Shown here: piece after piece, positions 1 through 8,498 of the stretch
How the letters are laid out: every line of letters begins with the position of its first letter
How positions within the stretch are numbered: position 1 is the stretch's first letter
DNA from: Lachnospiraceae bacterium
Lineage (GTDB): Bacteria; Bacillota; Clostridia; Lachnospirales; Lachnospiraceae
NCBI GenBank assembly: GCA_017427685.1
Contig: JAFRSH010000018.1
Location: forward strand, 1-64,000
Length of the DNA: 64,000 nt
Reading direction: 5' to 3'
Made by a program: the position numbers and the translations under genes
Notes under the pieces: model-generated
Told to the model about the DNA's origin: nothing
The model's input: the letters and a program-made list of their open reading frames with translations, nothing else
The model's database searches: none

Positions 1-957
1 GCTCCTTTCCATGAAGGAAGCAGGCTGACGCACGTTCCCAAGGATCTCCGTCAGCACGTCCTCGCGACTGACCTTAGCCACTCGTGCTTTTGTATTCATG
101 ACAATGCGGTGCATGGCCACGTCGCGGAAGATCTGTTCCACGTCTTCAGGAAGCACGTAATCCCTGCCCTGCAAAAACGACCAAGCCATGGCCATGCGGC
201 TGCAGGCGATGGTGCCTCTCGGGCTGATGCCGAGTTCGATGTAGGGATTCTCCCTGGTGGCCTGCACAAGCTTTACGATATATGCATAAACGTGATTATG
301 CACATACTGCTCCGACACCTTATTTTTGATGGCGACAAGACCCTTTGCGTCGATCACGTCCCGCAGACTGTCGGGAGAAACGCCGTGATTACGGCCCTTC
401 GCGATCAAGATCTCATCCCGGAGCTCAGGATAACCCATGCTCATGCAGATCATGAAACGGTCCAGCTGAGATTCCGGCAGAAGCTGCGTTCCCGCGCTTC
501 CCTTCGGGTTTTGCGTTGCGATGACAATGAACGGATCCTCCACCTTTCTGGTTACGCCGTCCACCGTCCATGCACCCTCCTCCATGACCTCCAAAAGCGC
601 AGACTGCGTCTTTGGCGAGGTACGGTTGATCTCGTCCGCAAGGAACAGATTGCAGGCGATGGCGCCAGGATGATATTCAAACGTATTCTGCTCTTTTTTG
701 TACATGGAAAATCCCAGAATGTCCGACGGCATGACGTCCGGCGTGAACTGCACGCGGTTTTGCTTAAGACGCATGGCGCGAGAGAGTGACAAGGCGAGCG
801 TCGTCTTACCTACGCCCGGCACGTCCTCGATCAGAATGTGACCCCCTGCGATCACGGCCGCAAAGGCCTTTTTGATGCAATCATCTTTTCCCGTAACGAC
901 CTTCGACACTTCTTCGATCACGGCCATTGCGTTATCATATAATACATTGTTGCCCAT
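1..957 (-). CDS. MoxR-family AAA+ ATPase (3' end outside window)
   Basis: MoxR-type AAA+ ATPases act as chaperones that remodel or activate partner proteins, often beside DUF58 and VWA-domain genes. The 319 visible codons start at ATG 955-957 after an AAGGA-type site and run in frame to base 1. Walker A GVGKTT is at residues 48-53 and the Walker B/sensor stretch LFLADEINRTSPKTQ at about 104-118, both typical of MoxR. Family members are usually 310-330 residues, so almost the whole protein is present and only the last codons and the downstream genes are missing. A DUF58 or transglutaminase partner would be expected just left of the window, but that is inference. Confidence 0.93.
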   Translation of the reverse strand, partial: MGNNVLYDNAMAVIEEVSKVVTGKDDCIKKAFAAVIAGGHILIEDVPGVGKTTLALSLSRAMRLKQNRVQFTPDVMPSDILGFSMYKKEQNTFEYHPGAIACNLFLADEINRTSPKTQSALLEVMEEGAWTVDGVTRKVEDPFIVIATQNPKGSAGTQLLPESQLDRFMICMSMGYPELRDEILIAKGRNHGVSPDSLRDVIDAKGLVAIKNKVSEQYVHNHVYAYIVKLVQATRENPYIELGISPRGTIACSRMAMAWSFLQGRDYVLPEDVEQIFRDVAMHRIVMNTKARVAKVSREDVLTEILGNVRQPASFMERS

Positions 958-995
958 AGCTTTCCTTCCCTTGGCGTTTTCTTTTCACCCAACAA

Positions 996-1033
996 AAACG
1001 ACCATGGACATTATACCATGCCCACGGTCGTTT
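996..1033 (-). terminator. Hairpin terminator that also contains the moxR -10 box
   Basis: Arms AAACGACC (996-1003) and GGTCGTTT (1026-1033) pair, extended by TGG/CCA and CA/TG steps. On the minus strand the stem is followed by TTTTTGTT, as expected for an intrinsic terminator of the lipoprotein gene ending at 1094. The loop region contains an extended -10 box, TGGTATAAT (TATAAT complement at 1010-1015), about 50 bases before the moxR start. The two functions therefore appear to overlap. Confidence 0.6.
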
Positions 1034-1093
1034 CACCATCCCCTTCTATGATTCTTAAGGATTTTTCGACATTCTTAAGAATTTACGAGCATC

Positions 1094-2284
1094 TTAATCC
1101 ATGTACTCTTCAATCGCATTTTCCCATAAGCTAAGGGGTCGTACGCCTGCAAACACTTCATCCGTAAGCAACTTCCCCTTTCCGTCCAAAAGAAAGGCTG
1201 CCGGAGTAAAGGTCTGTTCATAGAATCGTAAATTGTCACTAGACTTTACAACAGGAAAAGAGATCTTATATGATTCCAACGCACCCTTCACCATGTCTTC
1301 ATCGTCAGTCTCGGAATATATGCCAATGATAACAAGTCCCTGATCCTTATGGGCCTGATAAAGTTTTTCCAACTCGCCCATCCCTGCCACACTTGGTTGG
1401 TCTGTAGAATTAAAGAAATTTAGGATTACAAGCGTTGCCCCTTGGAACACTTCCTCCGTAACCTCATTCCCTTTTATGTCAACCGTATTGAATACCAGTG
1501 GATCCTGTTTGGGATCAAAAGCTTTGTCAGGAGTACTGACTGAACCACTCTTATACTTTTCCTTTGCGGTACGATCGACGACTATGGAAGAACCATAAGC
1601 GAATTCATAGCTTACCATGTCCCTTTCAATGCACTTCAGGATCCTTTCCGTCGATGCCTCAATAGTGATCACGTATTCGAGATCTGTTCCATACGAGCTT
1701 TGGTTTGTAGCGTTAATTATGATTTGATTATTGTCTTGCCTTACAGAATCAACCTTCGTGCTTTCCGTTGAAAAATCCCAATAGGAGGTCCATACGTAAT
1801 CCGACTGCGCTTGACTTACGTAAACCTTTTCCGTTTCGGTTCCATCGTAATCGTACATATATGGATCATCTGCATCCGAACAAAAATACGTTAATTCGCG
1901 GCTTCCGTTGAAAGAATCACTTCTTGAACTCGTTTCATAATTACCCGCTCCATCTTTTCCGAAAACATTTATCGCGTAAGGTGTTTCCTCACTAATGAAC
2001 TGTTCGGTAACGGAAAATGTTCCCTGTGTATCAACTATTCTTTTGACTGTTGTCAACTCCACCAGCTTCTCAGTCGTATACTTCTCTGCCAACTCTTCTG
2101 GTGTAAGCTCCACAGGATTCGTTGCATCCTCAGTCATAGTTTCTTTTTGGGCTGCTTCCCCCGAATGATTCTGAGACGATTCCAATTGATTTTCGTTCGT
2201 CCCCCGTTCCCCTGCCGATGGACTACACGCCGCCATGGTCATGGTAAGACATGTCATGATCAAAATACAAGTTAGTTTTTTCAT
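1094..2284 (-). CDS. Lipoprotein with C-terminal thioredoxin-like (TlpA/AhpC) domain lacking CxxC
   Basis: The 396-residue product starts with a lipoprotein signal peptide; the lipobox ends in MAAC with the modified Cys at residue 20. An S/T/E-rich linker and an unassigned middle domain (about 65-245) follow. From about residue 262 the sequence matches the thioredoxin-like fold of TlpA/ResA proteins: strand LVILNFF, helix GELEKLY, strand GLVIIGIY, and the cis-Pro region FTPAAFLLDGKGKL. Where TlpA proteins have W-C-P-P-C this one has T-D-Q-P-S (DQPS at 295-298), so neither redox cysteine is present. It is unlikely to be a thiol oxidoreductase; a binding or structural surface role is possible. 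An AAGGAGGG site precedes the ATG. Confidence 0.8.
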   Translation of the reverse strand: MKKLTCILIMTCLTMTMAACSPSAGERGTNENQLESSQNHSGEAAQKETMTEDATNPVELTPEELAEKYTTEKLVELTTVKRIVDTQGTFSVTEQFISEETPYAINVFGKDGAGNYETSSRSDSFNGSRELTYFCSDADDPYMYDYDGTETEKVYVSQAQSDYVWTSYWDFSTESTKVDSVRQDNNQIIINATNQSSYGTDLEYVITIEASTERILKCIERDMVSYEFAYGSSIVVDRTAKEKYKSGSVSTPDKAFDPKQDPLVFNTVDIKGNEVTEEVFQGATLVILNFFNSTDQPSVAGMGELEKLYQAHKDQGLVIIGIYSETDDEDMVKGALESYKISFPVVKSSDNLRFYEQTFTPAAFLLDGKGKLLTDEVFAGVRPLSLWENAIEEYMD

Positions 2285-2374
2285 TTTTCCCTCCTTTCGA
2301 CTAATGAATTACGCTCCTCACTGTTACATATAAATCTATTCTACCAAAATTCCTAAGAATGAAAAAGAGGGATT

Positions 2375-2758
2375 CTAAATCTTTCTTTCATCGATCTCTT
2401 CCTTCGTGTATGTCAGGATGCCCATGTCTTCTAAGTTGGTGGTGTTGGACAGAAGGTCTTCCGGCGTGACAAAGGTTTCCTGGAAGCGAAGAAGCTCCTC
2501 CAACACTTCCTGAATTTCCTTGGCAGATACGGTCTGCATGTCCTCCTTGAGTTCCTTCGAACCAAAGAGCGCAAGGAGCAGCCTGCCGTATTGATATACA
2601 GCCGTGATCACCTCATCCGACACCTTGGAGGGACGCGCCGCCATCATCTCATCGGATGCCTTCATCGCACCGTCTGCCGCCTCCGGCGAAGCACCTGCCA
2701 TCAAGCGGTTCTTTAGTCTACGAATATAGCTCGTGCGCTCTCCGGGCGCTCCAAGAAG
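2375..2758 (-). pseudogene. Truncated, internally deleted copy of the YiiX-like peptidase gene
   Basis: The minus-strand sequence 2758-2375 is a degenerate copy of the intact gene at 4660-5706. The first part matches intact residues 63-78 (LLGAPGERT-YIRRLK) and then jumps directly, in frame, to the segment starting NRLMAGASPEAADG (about 239). Roughly 160 codons, including the catalytic Cys region, are missing. The N-terminal 62 codons are absent and an in-frame TAA (2759-2761) lies just upstream. The remaining 109-residue reading frame from the internal ATG at 2704 is nearly identical to the tail of the intact copy. This looks like the remains of a duplication, not a working gene. Confidence 0.85.
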
Positions 2759-2766
2759 TTAAGAAT

Positions 2767-4506
2767 TTACGTCGTTTCCCACACATATTTTCGGAAGGTG
2801 CCGGGCGAAAGCATGACGTCGGCCTCGTAAACCTCCTTCAGGCGGAAGTCCACGAACTTCACGACCTTGCGCGCGGGGATCTTCCTGCCTGATGCGACGT
2901 CGATCAGCGCGGTCACCTCTCTGTCCGTATGGATCGTCACGCGATCCGAACGGATCGGCTCCTTGACGTAGCGATAAAGGATCAGACTCCCGTCCTCATA
3001 GGTAAACGCCGAGAAGTGCTTTCCGGAATAATATTCGCCATCCGAAAGAACGCTCTTCATAACGTCGATCGCGCCCGCGGGCATTAAGTACAGATCGCTG
3101 TCATTATTGGGAACCGCGAACACGTAAAGTCTGCCCTTGCCGTAGGTGCTTCGAAGGAAAAGCGTTGCGTGCCAATCCCCGTCGCCGCCGTTTAAGAGGG
3201 ACCAGGACATGTTGTTTCCATGCACGATCTCAGGGAACAGGATTCCCTTTTCATCTTCATAATATCCCGTGAAATCGCCCGTTGCGTGATAGCGCGTTAC
3301 GACATGGCTTCTTCCGGTCAGGCGTGCTTCCGTAAGGCCGACCCTTCGAAGCTCCTCACCCGCCTCGCGTAAGAACCCCGTGGTGATCACGGCGTCTCCG
3401 CCCTGTCTCACAAAAGCTTCGAGCTTCTTTACGATCTCCTTGTCTGCAAGCGCGCTCTCCGTCAGGAGAAGCTTCTTTGCCTCCGCAGGGAAATAGGGCG
3501 TTGGCTCAATGGGAAGACCCAGCATGCCAAGGCGCATCTCCAAGTGGTTTTCACCACTTGATGCAAACGGCACGTAAACCGGGATGCCACAGGGCTTTGC
3601 ACCCGCACCAAGCATCTCGTCGATCTTTTGAAGCTGCAGTCCCATCGGCGTGACCACCGGATTGTCGATCAGATCTCGCCACATGAAGTGCATCAGCTCC
3701 TTCGCGCCTGCGAAAGCGGTGAGATATGCCTGCTCCAGATAACGGTCCATCGGCCAGCACTGATAGGTGTCAAACCAGCCGCCGCCATTCCTGCCAGGCC
3801 ATCCATTCTCAAGATAACGCACCAAGGAATAGCTCAGATACTCTGGCAAATGCTGATCCGTATATTTCGGGCTGCGCGTCTCCGTGCCCGTGTAGGTCGC
3901 GTCGAAAATGTCCTTTTGCACCTCGGGAACATAGCCCGTAAAGTGATAGGACTCCCGCCAATTCGGGTACTTGATGATGACGCGAACCTTTGGATTGACT
4001 GCCTTCATGGGCTTCACGATCAGGTTCTCCGAAACGTCACGCATGAGATCCCTTCGGAAATCCACCCAATCCCTGTCGCCCTTTGCCTGAATGCAGCGCT
4101 CGCAGGTGCAGTTCGTGAAATAAAAGTCATCTAATATGATCTCGTCGAACAGCTTTGCGGCAAATTCCGAAATCTCCTTCAGACGCTTTCTCATGGCAGG
4201 ATCCGTGTAGCAAAATGTCTGGAAAAGCCGTTGCTTTCCTGCCTCCGCGCCTTCGAAATCATTGATGGTGGTCGTTATGCCGCCTGACACCTCAACGCCC
4301 CTCGACTCCAAAAACTCCTTGACCATTTGGAGCTGTTCCTTCGATACGTCCACGTCCGTCCTGTGTGACTCCAGATAAACCTTGTCGAGTCCTATGTACT
4401 TTTCAAGGAACGCAAGGTCGCTGCTCAGTTTTTCCTTTGTAAAATCCCTTGCGACTGCTGCCGGAATATAGACAACGGTCTTAAAGTTCTGATAATGTCC
4501 TGACAT
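2767..4506 (-). CDS. Putative glycoside-hydrolase-like TIM-barrel protein, function unknown
   Basis: A cytoplasmic protein of 579 residues with no signal peptide. The start is set at ATG 4504-4506 because GGAGGG lies six bases upstream; an earlier in-frame ATG at 4524 overlaps that site. The N-terminal part looks like an alpha/beta barrel with an acidic strand end, FDEIILDDFYFTNCTCERC, and aromatic-rich segments such as YPNWRESYHF and MHFMWRDL, as in several glycosidase-like families. The middle (about 330-400) resembles a glutamine-amidotransferase-like or beta-galactosidase trimerisation domain (VRQGGDAVITTGFLREAG). The C-terminus is beta-rich. I cannot name a substrate. It sits between the two copies of the YiiX-like gene. 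Confidence 0.65.
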   Translation of the reverse strand: MSGHYQNFKTVVYIPAAVARDFTKEKLSSDLAFLEKYIGLDKVYLESHRTDVDVSKEQLQMVKEFLESRGVEVSGGITTTINDFEGAEAGKQRLFQTFCYTDPAMRKRLKEISEFAAKLFDEIILDDFYFTNCTCERCIQAKGDRDWVDFRRDLMRDVSENLIVKPMKAVNPKVRVIIKYPNWRESYHFTGYVPEVQKDIFDATYTGTETRSPKYTDQHLPEYLSYSLVRYLENGWPGRNGGGWFDTYQCWPMDRYLEQAYLTAFAGAKELMHFMWRDLIDNPVVTPMGLQLQKIDEMLGAGAKPCGIPVYVPFASSGENHLEMRLGMLGLPIEPTPYFPAEAKKLLLTESALADKEIVKKLEAFVRQGGDAVITTGFLREAGEELRRVGLTEARLTGRSHVVTRYHATGDFTGYYEDEKGILFPEIVHGNNMSWSLLNGGDGDWHATLFLRSTYGKGRLYVFAVPNNDSDLYLMPAGAIDVMKSVLSDGEYYSGKHFSAFTYEDGSLILYRYVKEPIRSDRVTIHTDREVTALIDVASGRKIPARKVVKFVDFRLKEVYEADVMLSPGTFRKYVWETT

Positions 4507-4535
4507 GTTTCGCCCTCCATGCATACTGTTGATTT

Positions 4536-4558
4536 CGTCGCACCTTCTCTTTGCGACG
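4536..4558 (-). promoter_or_regulatory. Perfect 7-bp inverted repeat in the leader of the glycosidase-like gene
   Basis: CGTCGCA (4536-4542) and TGCGACG (4552-4558) form a perfect inverted repeat with a 9-base spacer, 30 bases upstream of the glycosidase-like start. There is no T-run, so it is not an intrinsic terminator. It could be an operator or a leader hairpin. Confidence 0.35.
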
Positions 4559-4659
4559 CCTCAGCTATAAGAACAGTATACGCCCTGCGTCGGAGAATTC
4601 ATATGCACTTTTTGCCATATTCTAGCCAAAAAGCGACTGTGGGAAATGAATGCATTGCA

Positions 4660-5706
4660 TTACTTATATCGATCAAGGTCTTCTTGCGTATAAGTCAGGA
4701 TCCCCATGTCTTCCAAATTTGTGGTGTTGGACAAAAGGTCTTCCGGCGTGACAAAGGTTTCCTGGAAGCGAAGGAGCTCCTCTAACACTTCCTGAATTTC
4801 CTTGGCAGATACGGTCTTCGCGTCCTCCTTGAGCTCCTTCGAACCAAAGAGTGCAAGAAGCAGCCTGCCGTATTGATATACAGCCGCGATCACCTCATCC
4901 GAAACCTTGGTGGGACGCGCTGTCATCATCTCATCGGATGCCTTCATCGCACCATCTGCCGCCTCCGGCGAAGCACCTGCCATCAGGCGGTTTTTCGTGA
5001 GGTGTTCAAGAAGCTTGCCGCAGCACTCCTCTGCCGACATGAGCTCTTCTTCGACTTCTCCTAACAGTCCTTTTTTCGGTGCATCCAGGCGGTAAGTCTT
5101 TTCCGGCTCCTTTATCAACTGGTCCAAAATGGTTCGGATCAGGGACGGAACGGTGGTAACCTTTTCGTTGTAATGGATTTTATATTCCGGGCCATATTTC
5201 AGCGCCGCCTGGTCATAGCAAAACGCCGCAAACTGCGAGCAAACCATGGGCGTGTCCACGCCAGGGAACCTCTTTTCATTGACAAGCTTGATCAGCTCAT
5301 AGCAAACAACCCGCAGAAGATTCTTGATCAGCTCGCCGGTAAGCGTGTCTGGAATGAATTCACCCGCCAGTACGTAAATCCCAAGGAAAAACAGGTTGCT
5401 CTGGGGGTAAGGAAGCTTTTCGTTGACATATTCCATCGCAATGTCAACGACCTTGGAAGTGTCCGGTGCGTCTTTCAGTCTACGGATATAGACCGTGCGC
5501 TCTCCGGGTGCTCCAAGAAGCCTTCTCATCGCGCCTTCGCCCTGCTCATTGATGACGTAAGCCGGATTGTAATCCACCATTCCCGTGTGACTTACCTGGG
5601 AATGCGTCACAAATACGATCAGTTTGGAGATCGCCTCGTCCGTCGGCGAAAAGAGCATGATGTCCCCCGTTTTCAGTTCCTGCAAAGTGATTGTGTCTGC
5701 TGCCAT
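4660..5706 (-). CDS. YiiX/YebB-like permuted papain-fold cysteine hydrolase
   Basis: A 348-residue member of the circularly permuted NlpC/P60 superfamily (YiiX/YebB/LRAT-like). The permuted order is visible: the catalytic His comes first, in VTHSQVSHTGMV (His40 most likely), and the catalytic Cys later, in TPMVCSQFAAFCYD (Cys156). A helical C-terminal region (about 210-348) is extra to the core fold. No signal peptide or membrane anchor is apparent. Such enzymes cleave amide or thioester bonds, but the substrate is unknown. A broken second copy lies 2 kb downstream. The LytTR regulator gene ends only 23 bases upstream on the same strand, so co-transcription with the two-component system is possible. 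Confidence 0.8.
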   Translation of the reverse strand: MAADTITLQELKTGDIMLFSPTDEAISKLIVFVTHSQVSHTGMVDYNPAYVINEQGEGAMRRLLGAPGERTVYIRRLKDAPDTSKVVDIAMEYVNEKLPYPQSNLFFLGIYVLAGEFIPDTLTGELIKNLLRVVCYELIKLVNEKRFPGVDTPMVCSQFAAFCYDQAALKYGPEYKIHYNEKVTTVPSLIRTILDQLIKEPEKTYRLDAPKKGLLGEVEEELMSAEECCGKLLEHLTKNRLMAGASPEAADGAMKASDEMMTARPTKVSDEVIAAVYQYGRLLLALFGSKELKEDAKTVSAKEIQEVLEELLRFQETFVTPEDLLSNTTNLEDMGILTYTQEDLDRYK

Positions 5707-5729
5707 GATGTTACCTCCTCGTAACGATG

Positions 5730-6464
5730 CTAGTGTAAATAGTTTTTGAGTGCCTTAACGTTATTTCTGCTCAGCGGGATCCGGTCCTTGATGTCTTTGA
5801 AAAAAATATCATAGGTGTAATTGATCCTGGGGCTGAAGCGATCTACCTTGGAAAGATTGACCAAAAAGCATTTGTGCGTCTTGAAAAAATAAAGTGCCTT
5901 CAGCTTTTCCTCATAAAAGCTCAGCGGCTTATTTCCGCGGTAAACCTGCGTCTTTGTGTGGATGAACACGGTGCTTTGCATGGTCTCGAAGTAATAAATG
6001 TCCTGCACGTTGATCAGGACGACATCCTCCGCATTATAACCGCAGATGATGTTCAGGGAATAATCCGCTCCCTGACTGACGGCATCAAAGCTTTCTTCGA
6101 GAGCGGGCGGACGATCCTTGATGCGCTGAAGACACTGTTCGAGCCTTTGCGGCGTAAATGGTTTGGGGATATAATCCATCGCATTTAATTCGAACGCCTT
6201 CACGGCTCCTTCCGAGTGCGCGGTGATAAAGCAGATGTTGGTCTCGGGATGGAGATGCACCACCTGTTCTGCAATGTACAGGCCACTGATGTTTGGCATC
6301 TCCACGTCAAGAAACAGAAGGTCGCAGTCATTTCGGATCAAGTAAGAAAGCGCCTCCGCCGGATCCGTAAAGGTCGCTTCGATCTCCAGATCCGGATATT
6401 CTTCCAACTGCGTTCTCAAATGTTCCACGGAAGGAAACTCATCATCAACGATCACGACTCTCAT
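5730..6464 (-). CDS. LytTR-family response regulator
   Basis: The N-terminal receiver domain has the acidic pair in IVDDE, the phospho-acceptor Asp in LLFLDVEMPNISG and the conserved Lys in YIPKPFTPQRL. The C-terminal half is a LytTR DNA-binding domain (DVVLINVQDIYYFET, ending RIPLSRNNVKALKNYL). The start is placed at ATG 6462-6464 because it overlaps the kinase stop as ATGA and has AGGAGGGG at good distance; an upstream GTG would overlap that site. This is the partner of the adjacent sensor kinase. LytTR regulators often control cell-wall, toxin or peptide-signal genes; targets here are unknown. Confidence 0.93.
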   Translation of the reverse strand: MRVVIVDDEFPSVEHLRTQLEEYPDLEIEATFTDPAEALSYLIRNDCDLLFLDVEMPNISGLYIAEQVVHLHPETNICFITAHSEGAVKAFELNAMDYIPKPFTPQRLEQCLQRIKDRPPALEESFDAVSQGADYSLNIICGYNAEDVVLINVQDIYYFETMQSTVFIHTKTQVYRGNKPLSFYEEKLKALYFFKTHKCFLVNLSKVDRFSPRINYTYDIFFKDIKDRIPLSRNNVKALKNYLH

Positions 6465-8329
6465 ACTTGCCACCCCTCCTTTGCATACCGAAAATGAATT
6501 GTCGTGCCTACGCCGGGACTGCTTTCAAAATGCAGTTTCTCCCCGCAGTATTTCTCAAGTCGATAATTAATGTTTGATATTCCGACCCCTTTGCTGCCTG
6601 TGCCGCCGATGTTTCTGACCTGCATCTCATTCATGCCCCTGCCATTGTCCTTCACCGTGAATTGGTACGCATCCTGCACCTGCGTCACGCTGATCTCAAT
6701 AGTCATGGGTTTGGAATCATAGCCATGTTTGATGGCGTTTTCCACAAGGGGCTGCAAGATCAATGGCATAACCTTCACGGATTTTACGGAATCCTCCACG
6801 TGGATCAAAAGCGTGATCGCGTCATGCAATCTGATGTTCTCGATGGCGACGTAGGATTTCAGGAAATCCAGCTCCTCGGCGAGGGTATATAAAACCTGTT
6901 TTCGATAATCAAATTTGTGCTTCACCTTCAGGAACTCGCAAAACTGAAGTAGGAGTGTCTGCGCCTTTGAAACATCCTTTGTCATGAGATAGGAAACATT
7001 GTTCAGGGTATTGAACATGAAGTGCGGCGAGATCTGCGCCTGCAGATAGGCGATCTCCATGGAATCCGCGAGCTTTGCGTTTTGATACGCCCTGTCAACG
7101 TCCGTGAGCAAAATGTTGATCTGACAAAGGAGAAAGAACAGGATCCCGATGATAAAAAGGTTCTCCCTGACGTAAAAGAGCACGCTCTTCCCAGTGTCCA
7201 CAAAGTAAAACTGTAGACACGCCAGGACAAACAAAACAAGAATGCTAAGCAGAGAAATCCATGCATAGCTTTGAGGCCGCTTGATCGCGTATATGATCTG
7301 GATCAGGTGCGGGATCAGATTCACCACGAGCAAAACCGTGCAAAAGTCGCCTACGACGGACATCAAGGCGTAGGAGGGCGCGAGGACAAGCAGCGCCAGA
7401 TAGATGATGTTTAGGATCTCCACGGCGAGATAAATCTTTTTCCACTTTGGGATCGGATAGATATGCTTATAAAAATAAAAGACGGAGGTGATCAAAATGG
7501 TGCAGGCGATGAACTGCCCTTTCATGGGAATGATCAAGGGCAGGTCCTTGAAAAAGTAAAAGAAAAGGTTTTCATCCAGCAGTCCCTCCAAAAGGGCGCT
7601 GCCCATACAAAAAACGCCAAGGCCGAAGCCCGTTTTTCGATGCTCATTCCTGCAGGTCAGAAGAAGCAGGTAAATGCCCAGTCCCAAGAAAATGCCAATG
7701 ATAATGGCGCTCTTGATGGTCTGCATGGTCTGAAAATAATAGATGGTTTCCGTCGTGCCAAAATACAGGCTTTTGATCAGCCCGCCGTGGCGACAGTTAT
7801 AGTTGGAGACGTGAACCGTGATCAAAAGGTCGCAGGTCTTTGCATTCAAAAGGCAAACCTTTGGCTGCCAGACGCTTTTTTCAGTAGCCCGCGAGGTGCC
7901 AAGAGCGCCAACCTCACTGGCCAACTCCCCATTACAGTAAAGCCTGTACGCACCAGACACCAAAGAGGTCTTCAGACAATAGATCCCGGGCTGATCCACC
8001 TTGATCTTTAGCTGATACGTGCCAGACAAGATCTTTTCTTTTTTGTTGGGCGTGAGTTGATAGAGAGAACCAGGAACCTTGATCTCGGAAACCGTCGCAA
8101 GCGAAGAAAGGTCCGTTGTCGGCGCAACATATTCTCCCGGGACAAACTTCCATTCCCCGTCGAGCGAATAAATGGTGCTGGAAAGATCGCGTCCTGAAAG
8201 ATCCAAATAACCTTCGGCAATCTGGTCGGACCGAATGTGATAATTGGAGTAGGAAAAAAGGATCAATAACGTGACGGCAACAAATAGCGCCGCAGAAGTG
8301 GCTATTCTGTAAGATCGTCGAGTAATCAT
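6461..8329 (-). CDS. LytS/YehU-type sensor histidine kinase with 7TM-DISM-like sensor
   Basis: The 622-residue product has an N-terminal membrane helix (about 9-27), an extracellular jelly-roll-like domain (about 38-200, with LDGEWKFVPGEY), a block of seven predicted membrane helices (about 205-410), a His_kinase module with QAQISPHFMFNTLNN carrying the phospho-acceptor His, and an HATPase domain with LVENAIKHGYDS and GVGISNINYRL. This is the 7TMR-DISM plus LytS-type kinase architecture. The extracellular domain type often binds carbohydrate-like ligands, but no ligand can be assigned. The gene overlaps the LytTR regulator by four bases. Confidence 0.92.
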   Translation of the reverse strand: MITRRSYRIATSAALFVAVTLLILFSYSNYHIRSDQIAEGYLDLSGRDLSSTIYSLDGEWKFVPGEYVAPTTDLSSLATVSEIKVPGSLYQLTPNKKEKILSGTYQLKIKVDQPGIYCLKTSLVSGAYRLYCNGELASEVGALGTSRATEKSVWQPKVCLLNAKTCDLLITVHVSNYNCRHGGLIKSLYFGTTETIYYFQTMQTIKSAIIIGIFLGLGIYLLLLTCRNEHRKTGFGLGVFCMGSALLEGLLDENLFFYFFKDLPLIIPMKGQFIACTILITSVFYFYKHIYPIPKWKKIYLAVEILNIIYLALLVLAPSYALMSVVGDFCTVLLVVNLIPHLIQIIYAIKRPQSYAWISLLSILVLFVLACLQFYFVDTGKSVLFYVRENLFIIGILFFLLCQINILLTDVDRAYQNAKLADSMEIAYLQAQISPHFMFNTLNNVSYLMTKDVSKAQTLLLQFCEFLKVKHKFDYRKQVLYTLAEELDFLKSYVAIENIRLHDAITLLIHVEDSVKSVKVMPLILQPLVENAIKHGYDSKPMTIEISVTQVQDAYQFTVKDNGRGMNEMQVRNIGGTGSKGVGISNINYRLEKYCGEKLHFESSPGVGTTIHFRYAKEGWQV

Positions 8330-8401
8330 GCTGTCTTCACTGCTTTCTGTCGCAACAAGGGGGTCAAGCTCAAAAGAAATTGAGCGGAAACTGTTCGCTT
8401 A

Positions 8402-8431
8402 TATTATAGCAACAAAAGCTAAAGTTTGTCA
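8402..8431 (-). promoter_or_regulatory. Sigma-A promoter of the 7TM kinase/LytTR operon
   Basis: On the minus strand ATGACA (8431-8426) and TATAAT (8407-8402) are separated by 18 bases, about 70 bases before the kinase start. The -10 is consensus and the -35 differs by one base. Confidence 0.65.
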
Positions 8432-8441
8432 TCAAAAATCG

Positions 8442-8476
8442 CAAAAAATGGAAGAATTTTTGACATTCTTCCATTT
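8442..8476 (-). terminator. Intrinsic terminator after the CD3324-family gene
   Basis: A perfect 13-bp stem (8444-8456 with 8464-8476) encloses a 7-base loop and is followed on the minus strand by a T-run. It separates the CD3324/APH-like pair from the two-component operon. Confidence 0.8.
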
Positions 8477-8498
8477 TCTTACAAGAAACTTATTCTAT

